This document shows, piece after piece, positions 32,822 to 41,137 of a stretch of DNA of 64,000 bases. The stretch is taken from contig NZ_JBGCCH010000016.1 in NCBI RefSeq assembly GCF_041261205.1, positions 1 through 64,000 on the forward strand, written 5' to 3'. The notes under the pieces are model-generated. The model did not search any database, was not told the origin of the DNA, and worked only from the letters and a program-made list of their open reading frames with translations. The position numbers and the translations under genes were made by a program. This DNA is from Catenulispora sp. MAP5-51. GTDB taxonomy: Bacteria; Actinomycetota; Actinomycetes; Streptomycetales; Catenulisporaceae. Numbering within the stretch: the stretch's first letter is position 1; every line of letters begins with the position of its first letter.

Positions 32822-34158
32822 TCCGCCTTCCCTTCCAAGATCCTTCGTCCTGCCGCACCGGCCGGATGGCCGGCGCCGCGGTCGAGCGCGACCGCGTCGA
32901 ACTTGTCCCGCACATAGCCCAGGACCTTCAGCAGCTCCCCGGAGGTGATCCGGCGGCCGGGACGCACTTCGGCGATCCCGTTGAGCGGGAGCTCGCCGAG
33001 CTCGGACCAGCACAGACGGCCGTTCTCGTCCAGGTAGCTGCGGGCCCGCTTGGCGTTGTCCGGGTGCAAGCAGTACGGGATGTCCAGCAGCCCGCGCTTG
33101 AACGCGCCGATCAGGGCCGCGCCGACGTCGGCGGCGCCGCTGAGCACCTCGGTGACCAGGGCGTAAGCCTCCTGATACACCTGGCTGTCGGTGGGGGCGG
33201 GCGCGGCGGCGGCCAGCGCCTCGGACTCGCTGGACAAAGCACCGTGCCGGTACTCGCGCGCGACGGCGGTCGCGAACTCCAGGGAGTCGATGTTGTCCTG
33301 CACGGTCGGGATCCGGCTGGCCTCGGCGGCGGTCTTGACGATCAGCCGCTCGGAGCCGGTGGCCACAGCGAGGCGGACCGCCTCGGCCATCAGCGCCTGC
33401 GAGCCCCCGACGGTGCGCGGGTAGACGCCCATGTAGGCGTAGATCACGACGTGCCAGCTGGCCTCCGGCAGCAGCTGCCGGCACAGGCTTCGCAGGGCCC
33501 TGACGGCCTCGGCGTCCTGGTCGGCGTTGGTCTGCTGGGCGTAGCTGACCGACAGGGAACGGACTCCCAGGCCGTAGAAGAACAATGCTTCCAGCACGCT
33601 GATGGCGACCAGTTGGCTCGGCGGGCACAGCTGGCCCATCATGCAGCCGCCGAAGGTCTCCAGATGCGGCTGCACGCCGGTGCCGGCCAGCGTCTGCACC
33701 GCCAGCTCGCAGGAGTCCTCCCAGTTGCGCACCGACTCGTCCAACGGGATGCGGCCGTAGGGCAGGCAGTAGGAGACCGGGCCGCCCTCGGTGGCGTGCA
33801 GCCCGACGTCCAGCAGGGCCTGGACGATCGCCAGCGGCCGGGCCGAGCCGTGCCGGACCTGGACCGGGAAGCCGTCCTCGACCAGGCCGTCGAGCATCTT
33901 CAGGGTGACCTCGGCCGGGTAGCTGACGATCGGATAGCCGTTCAGCTCCACGCCCTCGCACAGCGCGCGCCGCACCGATTCCAGGTCGCCGGTGCGGGTG
34001 TAGCTGTCCAGGGTGACCGTGCCGACGGTGTCGGCGTTCGCGTATTTGGTCGCCTCCAGCCCGGCCCGCATCGCCGCCGGGTCGGACATCCCCATCCGCG
34101 GCTGCACCACGAGCACGCCGCCGGCGTGGGCGCGCCGCACGTGGTCACCGAAGTTCAT
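32818..34158 (-). CDS. Glutamate (methylaspartate) mutase large subunit, VinI/MutE-like
   Basis: This 446-residue catalytic subunit belongs to coenzyme-B12 glutamate mutase, which interconverts L-glutamate and (2S,3S)-3-methylaspartate by radical rearrangement. The protein is full length for the E subunit. Family-like stretches include VVQPRMGMSDP near the N-terminus, LNGYPIVSYP, QVRHGSARP, ETFGGCMMGQLCPPSQL and SYAQQTNADQD. It must pair with the B12-binding small subunit encoded just upstream; the two genes overlap by 14 bp, suiting 1:1 synthesis. In vicenistatin the VinH/VinI pair supplies 3-methylaspartate, which becomes the 3-aminoisobutyrate starter. The same use is inferred here from the neighbouring ligase, decarboxylase and acyltransferase. 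RBS GGCAGG precedes ATG 34158. Confidence 0.93.
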   Translation of the reverse strand: MNFGDHVRRAHAGGVLVVQPRMGMSDPAAMRAGLEATKYANADTVGTVTLDSYTRTGDLESVRRALCEGVELNGYPIVSYPAEVTLKMLDGLVEDGFPVQVRHGSARPLAIVQALLDVGLHATEGGPVSYCLPYGRIPLDESVRNWEDSCELAVQTLAGTGVQPHLETFGGCMMGQLCPPSQLVAISVLEALFFYGLGVRSLSVSYAQQTNADQDAEAVRALRSLCRQLLPEASWHVVIYAYMGVYPRTVGGSQALMAEAVRLAVATGSERLIVKTAAEASRIPTVQDNIDSLEFATAVAREYRHGALSSESEALAAAAPAPTDSQVYQEAYALVTEVLSGAADVGAALIGAFKRGLLDIPYCLHPDNAKRARSYLDENGRLCWSELGELPLNGIAEVRPGRRITSGELLKVLGYVRDKFDAVALDRGAGHPAGAAGRRILEGKAE

Positions 34159-34708
34159 GGACCTGCCGCCCGGACAGGCGGCCCAGCATGCCGACGAAGG
34201 CCATGGCGGCCTCGGGCCGGTCGTCGAAGACCGCGTCGAAGCCGGCGGAGAGCAGGTCGTCGATGTGCTCGGCGCTCTCCCCGCCGGTGATGCCGAGCTT
34301 GCCGCCGATCACCACCGGCAGGCCGGCCAGCCCCGCCTCGCCGCGCAGGCTCTCGATCACGCGCAGGCCCTCGTGGTAGCCGTGGCCGTTGACGCTGGAG
34401 AGCACCACCAGGTGCGGGTCGCGCTCGCGGCACTCCTCGAGGAGCATCTCGTCGGGCACGGTCGCGCCGAGGTTGACCACGTCGAAGCCGAGTTCCTCGA
34501 TGAGCAGCTGCAGGAACACCAGGTTCCAGGTGTGCGCGTCGGAGGCCATGCTGCTGACGATCACGGTCCCGCGCGAGCCGGGACGGGCCGGGGCGGCGGA
34601 ACGCTGCGCGGGCAGCGCGGCCGAGCCCTGGGCGGGCAGTGCCGTCGTGTCCTGCGACGCGTCCGGGGCGTCCCGCTCCACGATCCCGTCGGCGGCCGCG
34701 CCGGTCAT
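34145..34708 (-). CDS. Glutamate mutase B12-binding small subunit, VinH/MutS-like
   Basis: This 187-residue protein has a cobalamin-binding Rossmann-like domain from about residue 47. The axial-ligand motif appears as SDAHTWN, with His at about 59. The canonical DxHxxG is changed at its last position (Gly to Asn). Later family segments include LGATVPDEMLLEE, VVLSSVNGHG and IGGKLGITGG. About 45 low-complexity residues (LPAQGSAALPAQRSAAPAR) precede the domain and are extra relative to the usual subunit. ATG 34708 overlaps the decarboxylase TGA, and the end overlaps the large-subunit start. Together with that subunit it forms the mutase making 3-methylaspartate. Confidence 0.9.
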   Translation of the reverse strand: MTGAAADGIVERDAPDASQDTTALPAQGSAALPAQRSAAPARPGSRGTVIVSSMASDAHTWNLVFLQLLIEELGFDVVNLGATVPDEMLLEECRERDPHLVVLSSVNGHGYHEGLRVIESLRGEAGLAGLPVVIGGKLGITGGESAEHIDDLLSAGFDAVFDDRPEAAMAFVGMLGRLSGRQVHELR

Positions 34709-36042
34709 CGGACTTCCACCGCCGCCGCTGCCGGTGCTGCCGGTGCCGCCGGTGCCGCCAGTAGCGCCGGCACCTCGGTCCGGACGGATTCCAGCCGGGT
34801 GGCCGAGACCACCTGTCCGCCGCGCACCACCGCCTCGACAGCGACCGGGCGGCTGAGGAAGCCCTGCAGGCTCGCGCTGACCCCGTAGGCGCCGACGTTC
34901 GGCACGACGATCACGTCGCCGGGCTCCAGCGCGGGCAGCCGCACGTCCCGGCCCAGGCTGTCGCCCGGGGTGCACAGCGGCCCGACCAGGCTGGCCACGC
35001 CTTCGGGTTCGGCGCCGTCGAGCTGCACCGCGGCCGGCAGCAGCCGGCCGAGTCCGGACAGCCCGCCGAGCACGTTGATCCCGGAGTCCAGGATCACGAA
35101 CTTGCTGCCCCGGCTGTCCTTGATGTTGACGACGCTCGCCAACAGGTATCCGCTGCTGCCGACCAGATAGCGGCCGGACTCGACCGCCAGGTGCGGCGTG
35201 CCGGAGCGCCAGCGCGGCAGGTGCAGATCCAGGATCCGCTCCAGCTCGGCGGCCAGCTTCGGGTAGTCGGCACGCTCGCCGGGCACCGCGTAAGGGGAGG
35301 AGAAACCCCCGCCGATGTCCAGGAACTCCAGCGGCAGGCCGACTTCGGCTTCCAGCCGGGCCGCGGCGGTCACCGTCTGCTCGAACTCGCCGACCAGTCC
35401 GTTCTCGTCGACGGCGTTGCTCATGGTGAAGAAGTGCGCGCCGACGATGCGGGTGCCGGGCACCGCCATCAAAGCCGGCATCAGCTCCGGCAGCGTCTCG
35501 CTGTCGATGCCGAACTGCGAGGGCTTGCCCATCATCCGGATGCCGGTGGTGGCGGCCTTGGTGCCGGCGCTGTTGATCCGCAGCAGGCACTCGGCGGTCA
35601 CGCCGTGGCCCAGCGCGGCCTCGCCGACGTGCTGCAAGTCGGTGTAGGACTCGACGGAGAACATGCGCACGCCCAGGGCGATCGCGTGCTCCAGTTCGGC
35701 CGGGGTCTTGCCCGGGCCGGTGTAGAGGCACTCGCCGGCGGTGTACCCGGCGATCAGGGCACTGGCCAACTCCCCGGCCGAGCTGATCTCGGCCCGGCAG
35801 GCGGTACCGGTGCCCTCGCGCAGGGCGCGGGCGAGCTCCGGGTGCGGGTTGGCCTTCAGGGCGTAGAAGATCTCGAAGCCCTCGGGCAGCGAGGCGGCCA
35901 GAGCCTGGCGGGACTCGTCGACTCGGTCGAGGTCGTAGACGTACAGCGGGGTCCCGTAGCGCGCGGCCAGGTCCCGGTAGCGGTCGGCGCGGCTCCGGGT
36001 GGGGTCGGCGGAGTCCCGGTGGCCGTCGGCGAGGCTGTTCAT
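34705..36042 (-). CDS. PLP-dependent decarboxylase (fold type III), VinO-like
   Basis: This 445-residue enzyme is of the diaminopimelate/ornithine/arginine decarboxylase group. The PLP-binding Lys is K63 in YALKANPHPE. The glycine-rich phosphate loop is LDIGGGFSSPY, and the substrate-side Cys loop is VGPLCTPGDSLG. In vicenistatin, VinO removes a carboxyl group from carrier-bound 3-methylaspartate to give 3-aminoisobutyryl-ACP; the gene context supports the same role. The start is ATG 36042, with GAAGGGA 8 bases upstream, overlapping the ligase stop (ATGA). The C-terminus is an Ala/Pro-rich tail (AAPAAPAAPAAAA) from a short DNA repeat. Confidence 0.9.
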   Translation of the reverse strand: MNSLADGHRDSADPTRSRADRYRDLAARYGTPLYVYDLDRVDESRQALAASLPEGFEIFYALKANPHPELARALREGTGTACRAEISSAGELASALIAGYTAGECLYTGPGKTPAELEHAIALGVRMFSVESYTDLQHVGEAALGHGVTAECLLRINSAGTKAATTGIRMMGKPSQFGIDSETLPELMPALMAVPGTRIVGAHFFTMSNAVDENGLVGEFEQTVTAAARLEAEVGLPLEFLDIGGGFSSPYAVPGERADYPKLAAELERILDLHLPRWRSGTPHLAVESGRYLVGSSGYLLASVVNIKDSRGSKFVILDSGINVLGGLSGLGRLLPAAVQLDGAEPEGVASLVGPLCTPGDSLGRDVRLPALEPGDVIVVPNVGAYGVSASLQGFLSRPVAVEAVVRGGQVVSATRLESVRTEVPALLAAPAAPAAPAAAAVEVR

Positions 36043-37547
36043 CGGGCGGTCCCTTCGCCGTTCTCGAGCATCCGGGCCAGCTCGGCGGTGGCGAACTTGC
36101 CGTGCGCGGTCAGCGGGATCTGCTCGACCACCCGGCACAGCGAGGGCACCTTCTGCGGCTCCAGGCGCCGGGCGAGCTCCCGCAGGACGGTGTGCGGCGG
36201 CAGGTCGGCCTCGACGAAGATCGCCAGATCGCGGGTGCCCGCCGGGGGCACCACGGCGGCGGTGCGCACGCCGGGAATGTCCACGGCGGCCGCCTCGATC
36301 TCCAGGGTGCTCATCCGAATGCCTTTGCGTTTGAACATGTCGTCGCGGCGGCCCTGGAAATACAGGTAACCGTCTTCGTCGAGGGATCCGTAATCACCGG
36401 TGTGCAAACGCAGTTCGCCGGTTTCCGGATCGGGGCGGAAAGTCTTGGCGGACAACTCCGGCGCATTCCAGTAGCCCGGCATCACGTGCGGCCCGACGGC
36501 GACGATCTCGCCGGCCTGCCCCACCGGGACCTGGGCGCCGTCCTCGTCCAGGATCAGGACCCTGGTTCCCGGCAGCGGCCGCCCGACCGAGTCCGGCCGG
36601 TGCTCGTCGAGCTCCGGCGGCATGATCGCGATCCGCTTGCACTCGGTCTGCCCGAACTGGCGCACCACCCGCACGCCGCCGAAAGCCTTGCGCAGCTTGT
36701 CGATCGTGGGCTGCGGCAGCGCCGCGCCGGTGTTGGTGAACATGCGCACGCGGTTCTCGACGCCGGCGCCGGTCTCGCGCTCGGCCAGGGTGGCGATCAT
36801 CGCCGCCAGCGAGGGCACGATCGGCACGATGGTGGTCCCGGTCCGGCGGATCAGGTCCAGGATCCGCAGGTCCGACTCGGCGCCGGCGAGCACGATCTCG
36901 GCCCGGGCGTGCACCGTCATCAGGACCTTGTACAGGCCGTAGTCCCAGGAGACCGGGAAGCGGCAGAAGACCACGTCGTCGTCCCGGTAACCCAGGACCG
37001 AGGTCAGCGCCATGGTGGCGAAGGTGATCTGCGCGTGCGGCTCGATGACGCCCTTGGGCTCGGCGGTGCTGCCCGAGGTGTACACCAGCACGGCGACGTC
37101 GGCCGGATCGACCGCGGTCGGCTCGGCCTGGAAACCCTCGCGAGCGGCCTGCTCGATGCCGTCCCACGCGTCGGCCGCGTCGGCGCCGGTGAGCACCAGC
37201 CGCGGCTGCGCGTTCGCGATGACGCTGTCCAGGTGGTACTGCTTCATACCCGGGTTGAGCGGCACGAAGACCGCGCCGCGCCGGGAGGCGCCGAACATCA
37301 GCGCCACCAGTTCGCACGTGGTCTCCCACTGCACGACGACGCGGTCGCCGTGCTGCACCCCCCGCTCCTGCAGCCAGTACTCGGCGGCGCGGCTGTACCG
37401 CGCCAACTCCCGGTAAGTCCACCGGCCGGCGCCATCCCGGACCGCTGGAGAATCAGGGCTCTGCGCCTCGGCCTCGTCCAGAAAGGAATGAACCAGCATG
37501 GTGCGCTTCAGGTAATCGACAGTGTCCAATACCCCGCTCCAAGCCAC
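36039..37547 (-). CDS. AMP-forming beta-amino acid:ACP ligase, VinN-like
   Basis: This 502-residue ANL-superfamily enzyme activates a beta-amino acid as an adenylate and loads it on a carrier protein. Motifs: P-loop YTSGSTAEPKG (about 156-166), FGQTE (about 298-302), LHTGD (about 381-385), GRRDD hinge (about 399-403) and C-terminal catalytic Lys K484 in AHGKF. Asp202 in FPVSWDYGLY and Arg305 in TECKR sit near where, as I recall, VinN reads the beta-amino group and side carboxylate of 3-methylaspartate; I could not align them. The start is uncertain: GTG 37547 gives the longest form, TTG 37529 has a good GGAG site, and ATG 37499 is also possible. It opens a tightly overlapped block running to the mutase, P450 and PKS, after a 139-bp gap. 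Confidence 0.88.
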   Translation of the reverse strand: MAWSGVLDTVDYLKRTMLVHSFLDEAEAQSPDSPAVRDGAGRWTYRELARYSRAAEYWLQERGVQHGDRVVVQWETTCELVALMFGASRRGAVFVPLNPGMKQYHLDSVIANAQPRLVLTGADAADAWDGIEQAAREGFQAEPTAVDPADVAVLVYTSGSTAEPKGVIEPHAQITFATMALTSVLGYRDDDVVFCRFPVSWDYGLYKVLMTVHARAEIVLAGAESDLRILDLIRRTGTTIVPIVPSLAAMIATLAERETGAGVENRVRMFTNTGAALPQPTIDKLRKAFGGVRVVRQFGQTECKRIAIMPPELDEHRPDSVGRPLPGTRVLILDEDGAQVPVGQAGEIVAVGPHVMPGYWNAPELSAKTFRPDPETGELRLHTGDYGSLDEDGYLYFQGRRDDMFKRKGIRMSTLEIEAAAVDIPGVRTAAVVPPAGTRDLAIFVEADLPPHTVLRELARRLEPQKVPSLCRVVEQIPLTAHGKFATAELARMLENGEGTAR

Positions 37548-37686
37548 GAGAAGGTGATGCGACGGAAATGAATGTCGCGAAGGGTTTTATGGGGGACGCA
37601 CTAAATCCCGTTCGCAAAACTAGCGGGCGGCCGGGGCTGAATCACACCCCTTAGGGTCCCCTAGGCCTGCTGGGAGCGCGTCCGGC
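37548..37686. promoter_or_regulatory. Gap with CCCCTTAGGG element, possible internal promoter
   Basis: This is the only sizeable gap inside the minus-strand starter operon. It contains ACCCCTTAGGGTCCCCTAGG at about 37646-37665, whose CCCCTTAGGG core also forms the centre of the palindrome at 39618-39636 in front of the operon. It may hold an operator or secondary promoter for the ligase-to-PKS block. No confident -35/-10 was found. Confidence 0.35.
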
Positions 37687-38643
37687 TCAGGCCACGGCGC
37701 CGCGGCGGCGCGGCTGCATCGCCAGGCGCGGGGTGGCGGCCAGCACTTCGAAGTGTTCGGTGGTGCAGGCGACCCGGCCGAACAGGGAGTCGGGGCCGGC
37801 CACACACATCGTGCCGACGTCCATGGATCGCAGAGTGCCGACGACGTCCGGCCACCGCAGGGGCCTGACGAAGCTGTCCAGCAGCATCGTGCGGATCTCC
37901 TCGCCGGTGCGCAGGACGGTGCCGTCCTGGTCGGCCACCACCGGCAGGTGCGGGTCGGCGAACTTCAGCTCGCCGATGACGGTGTCCTCCGCCTTGCGCT
38001 GGAGGGCACCGAAGACCGAGACGTGCATCGGCGGTCGCATCGTGTAGAGGGAGAACCCGCCCAGGGAGCGGATCCGCTCCAGCAGCCAGTCCAGGTTCTG
38101 CTCGCGCAGGGAGACCATGAAGAAGTCGCGGTCGATGTAGCAGGAGATCTCGTGCCACTCCCCGCGCGCGGTGAGCTCGGCGAGGACTTCGGTGAGCTGC
38201 TCCTGCGGGGTGCGCGTGAAGGAGTGCGTGACGACGTCGGTGTACTCGGTCTCGAAGAACTCGTCCTGGACGCGGGCCAGTTCGGCGGTCATCCAGACCG
38301 CGTCCTCGATGTCCAGGGCGCCGCAGTACGCGGTCAGCGTCTTCTCGCCGAAGCTGGGGCCGGCGCACACGTCGGCCTCCACGCCCAGTTCCTGCTCCGC
38401 CCACTGTGCCAGGGCCAGGCAGTTCACCAGGAAGCCGACCTGCGCGGCGGTGCTGTAGTCGGCGTCGTCCTCGCGCATCCGGTCCAGCAGCGGGTAGCCG
38501 AGGCGGCGGCTGGCGGCGGCGGTCAGCTTGCGGGCGAACGGGTTGACCGCCATGAAGCGGCCGACGTCTGCGAACTTGCTGGGGGCCATGCCGGGAAAGA
38601 CCACGGCCTGCCCCTTCGGCTTGTTCACCTTCGGCTCATCCAT
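37687..38643 (-). CDS. Discrete aminoacyl-transferase, VinK-like
   Basis: This 318-residue stand-alone member of the malonyl-CoA:ACP transacylase fold should move a protected aminoacyl starter from a carrier protein to the loading ACP of PKS C, as VinK does. It starts with an FPGMAPSKF stretch. The nucleophile elbow is GPSFGE (Ser97), differing from the GHSxGE of the modular ATs by Pro for His. The partner His is H207 in PPMHVSVFG. ATG 38643 has GAGAAGGACG upstream and lies 14 bp after the aminopeptidase stop. It is too short for a PKS AT with linkers and lacks HAFH or YASH. It could in principle also serve the AT-defective module E, but nothing in the sequence shows that. Confidence 0.87.
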   Translation of the reverse strand: MDEPKVNKPKGQAVVFPGMAPSKFADVGRFMAVNPFARKLTAAASRRLGYPLLDRMREDDADYSTAAQVGFLVNCLALAQWAEQELGVEADVCAGPSFGEKTLTAYCGALDIEDAVWMTAELARVQDEFFETEYTDVVTHSFTRTPQEQLTEVLAELTARGEWHEISCYIDRDFFMVSLREQNLDWLLERIRSLGGFSLYTMRPPMHVSVFGALQRKAEDTVIGELKFADPHLPVVADQDGTVLRTGEEIRTMLLDSFVRPLRWPDVVGTLRSMDVGTMCVAGPDSLFGRVACTTEHFEVLAATPRLAMQPRRRGAVA

Positions 38644-38657
38644 CGGTCGTCCTTCTC

Positions 38658-39548
38658 TCAGTCGAGGTTCTGGAGGAACTCGAGCAGGACCGCCAGGAAG
38701 CGCTCGGGCTCCTCCAGGTTCGGCACGTGGCTCGACTCCTCGAAGACCTCCCAGCGCACGTCGGGGATCAGCTCGAAGTACGGCTGCACGGTCGCCGGGG
38801 TGGCCTCGTCGTGGCGGCCGGTGAGCAGCAGGGTGGGGACGTCGATGGCGGCCAGACAGTCCTCGACGGTGTAGTCCTTGAGCGTGCCGATGACGTGGAA
38901 CTCGCTGGGCCCGTTCATCACCGAGTAGACGGTCGGGTCGTTGGACATCTCCATGTGCGAGGCCCGGTAGTCCCGCGGCCACGGCACGATCCGGCACACG
39001 TGGCGGTCGTTGAAGGCCCGCACGGCCTTGTGGTAGGCGTGCTCGTCGGTGGTCCCGGCCTCCTCGTGGCGCCGGAGCGTGTCGTCGACCCCCGGCGGCA
39101 GCGCGGCCCGCAGGACCTCCATCTCCTTGCGCCACAACGGATAGGACGCCGGCGAGTCGGCGATCACCAGCCCCCGCAGCCCCGGCGGCTGCTCCGCGGC
39201 ATGCCGGGCGGCCAACAGCCCGCCCCAGGAGTGACCGAAGAGCACGTAGTCATCGGTGACGCCGAGCGCACGCAGGAGATTGTCCAGCTCGGCCTGGAAC
39301 AACGGCGGCAGCCAGAAATCAGGACCCTTGTCCGGCAGCCGCGTCGACCCCCCGTTGCCGAGCTGGTCGTAGTGCAGAACCGGGAACCCGAACCGCGCCA
39401 GCTCGGCCAGGTTGCCGAGATAGTCGTGGGTACTGCCGGGCCCACCGTGCGCGACCACCAGAACCGGCCGCCCCGCACCGGGGCTACCGGTCATGCGGTA
39501 CCAGGTCTCGTACTCGCCGAAGCGGATCCGGCCCTTCGCCACGTCCAT
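38658..39548 (-). CDS. Proline-iminopeptidase-like hydrolase, VinJ-like
   Basis: This 296-residue alpha/beta hydrolase shows the oxyanion motif HGGPG (about 34-38), nucleophile Ser107 in GHSWGG, Asp247 in GRHDEATP and His274 in SSHVPNLEEPE. In vicenistatin the equivalent VinJ removes the protecting alanyl group from the finished chain so the free amine can close the macrolactam. I place the start at ATG 39548, behind a GGTGGGGTG site; the open frame continues to 39707, but that extension covers the palindrome at 39618 and looks non-coding. It is the first gene of the starter operon, divergent from the histidine kinase. Confidence 0.87.
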   Translation of the reverse strand: MDVAKGRIRFGEYETWYRMTGSPGAGRPVLVVAHGGPGSTHDYLGNLAELARFGFPVLHYDQLGNGGSTRLPDKGPDFWLPPLFQAELDNLLRALGVTDDYVLFGHSWGGLLAARHAAEQPPGLRGLVIADSPASYPLWRKEMEVLRAALPPGVDDTLRRHEEAGTTDEHAYHKAVRAFNDRHVCRIVPWPRDYRASHMEMSNDPTVYSVMNGPSEFHVIGTLKDYTVEDCLAAIDVPTLLLTGRHDEATPATVQPYFELIPDVRWEVFEESSHVPNLEEPERFLAVLLEFLQNLD

Positions 39549-39886
39549 CACGATCACCCCACCGAAGTCAGCGGCCTGTTCCGCATCCCATGTGTAGCTC
39601 CCGGTACGAGCGCGGAACCAGCCCCTTAGGGGCTGGTCGGGGTGGGGGTTCGTCGGATACTGGGGGGGTCGCGGCCCCGATCCGGCCCGGATCCGGCCCC
39701 TGATCACAGACCCCTACTTCACGGTGAAGAAATCACTACCTCGACCGGGGTGTTTACTCCCCTGACACACGGCCGCCAAGACTGAAGACTGAAGTACGGA
39801 CAGAGAAGATTCACGAGGAGGCGGACTGTGATCCGAGCACGCAGGTACGTCGGCCCCGTGGCCGGCCGGACAGCGGGAGCGCAGCG
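39549..39886. promoter_or_regulatory. Divergent promoter region, starter operon / two-component operon
   Basis: This 338-bp gap separates the aminopeptidase gene (-) from the histidine kinase gene (+) and must hold both promoters. Visible elements are a 19-nt palindrome (39618-39636), a second odd palindrome CTTCACGGTGAAG (39717-39729), repeated GATCCGGCCC units around 39680-39700 and a GACTGAA direct repeat near 39779-39793. Clear promoter hexamers could not be assigned. Confidence 0.5.
39618..39636. promoter_or_regulatory. Perfect 9-1-9 palindrome, candidate operator
   Basis: CCAGCCCCTTAGGGGCTGG has perfect 9-bp arms around a central T, 70 bp upstream of the aminopeptidase start. Its CCCCTTAGGG core recurs in the gap before the ligase. 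The LAL regulator or the NarL-type response regulator in this window are possible binders; this is inference. Confidence 0.45.
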
Positions 39887-41137
39887 ATGAGCGGCAAGGT
39901 GGGGTGGGGCCGGCGGGCGGCCCGGGTGGTGGCGGCGTGTGGCAGGGGGCTGGTACAGGCTCTGCTCTCGCAGTTCGCCGGGGTGCCGTTGCTGGTCGGG
40001 TCGCTGCTGTCGATCATCTTCCTGCCGCTGGGCCTCGGGGTGGTGACCACGCCGCTCGTACTCAAGGGGGTGCGCGGGTTCACCGGGGTGCAGCGGCGGT
40101 GGGCCAGGGACTGGTCCGGGGTGCCGATCGAGACGCCGTACCGGAAGGTGCCGGAGCCGGGTGCGGGGCTGCTCGCGCGGATCGACTACTGCATGAAGTT
40201 GGTGAAGGACCCCGCGACGTGGCGCGACCTGCTGTGGCTCGGCCTGAACGTGCCGGTCGGGGCGCTGCTCGGGGTGCTGCCCTTCGCGCTGCTGGTGAAC
40301 GGGTTCGGCGGCATCCTGGTCGCCCCCTTCCTCGTGGCGCTCACCCATGCCCACCACCTGTACTGGATCCTGAACATCCCGCTGGGCGCGCTGATGCTCG
40401 CGGTGGGGCTCGCCGGGTCGCCGCAGATCATCAAGGGGCATGCCCTGTTCAGCTCCGCTCTGCTGTCCCCCACGCGGCAGCAGCTGTCCGAGCGGGTCGA
40501 CTCGCTGACCGACTCGCGCAGCCATGTGGTCGACGCCTCGGCCGCCGAGCTGCGGCGGATCGAGCGCGATCTGCACGACGGCGCGCAGGCCCGCCTGGTC
40601 GCCCTGGGGATGAACATCGGTTTGGCCGAGCAGCTGATCGAACAGGATCCCGCGACCGCCACCGCTTTGATGGTCGAGGCCCGGGAACACAGTGGTCTGG
40701 CACTGACCGATCTGCGGAACCTGGTGCGCGGAATCCACCCGCCGGTGTTGGCCGAGCGGGGTCTGGACGGGGCGATCCGGGCTGTGGCGCTGTCCATGCC
40801 CTTCCCCGTCGAGGTGCGGATCGACCTGGCGGGACGGCCTGAGGCCCCGGTGGAATCGGCCATGTACTTCGCGGTCGCCGAAGCGCTGGCGAACGTGGCC
40901 AAGCACAGCGCGGCCAGCCGGGCCTGGGTACAGTTGGCGCACGACCACGGCAGGCTGGTGGCGCTCGTCGGCGACGACGGCATCGGCGGCGCGGATACGA
41001 CGGCCGGCGGCGGGCTGGCCGGCATCGAGCGCCGGCTGGCCGCCTTCGACGGGGTCCTCGTCGTCACCAGCCCCTCCGGAGGACCGACCACCATCACCAT
41101 GGAGCTGCCGTGCGCGTTGTCATCGCCGAAGACCTGA
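39887..41137 (+). CDS. NarL-type sensor histidine kinase
   Basis: This is a 416-residue kinase. The N-terminal half has several hydrophobic segments (about 25-60, 113-150 and 155-178) of the sensor-domain type common in actinomycetes. A HisKA_3 dimerisation helix with phospho-acceptor His230 in RRIERDLHDGAQ follows, then an ATPase domain with an N-box (AEALANVAKHS) and G-box (GGGLAGIERR). ATG 39887 has a GGGAGCG site. The next gene, its response regulator, begins 28 bp before this one stops. The pair is divergent from the starter operon and precedes a P450 gene. The signal sensed is unknown. Confidence 0.9.
   Translation: MSGKVGWGRRAARVVAACGRGLVQALLSQFAGVPLLVGSLLSIIFLPLGLGVVTTPLVLKGVRGFTGVQRRWARDWSGVPIETPYRKVPEPGAGLLARIDYCMKLVKDPATWRDLLWLGLNVPVGALLGVLPFALLVNGFGGILVAPFLVALTHAHHLYWILNIPLGALMLAVGLAGSPQIIKGHALFSSALLSPTRQQLSERVDSLTDSRSHVVDASAAELRRIERDLHDGAQARLVALGMNIGLAEQLIEQDPATATALMVEAREHSGLALTDLRNLVRGIHPPVLAERGLDGAIRAVALSMPFPVEVRIDLAGRPEAPVESAMYFAVAEALANVAKHSAASRAWVQLAHDHGRLVALVGDDGIGGADTTAGGGLAGIERRLAAFDGVLVVTSPSGGPTTITMELPCALSSPKT

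Noticed and set aside
39549-39707. N-terminal extension of the aminopeptidase to 39707
   Set aside because: The extension has no similarity to the family, contains the palindrome at 39618, and a better-placed ATG with a ribosome site exists at 39548.
32700-39886. Cobalamin riboswitch near the B12-dependent mutase genes
   Set aside because: Genes overlap within the operon and I saw no B12-box-like leader in the upstream gap at 39549-39886; a covariance search would be decisive.
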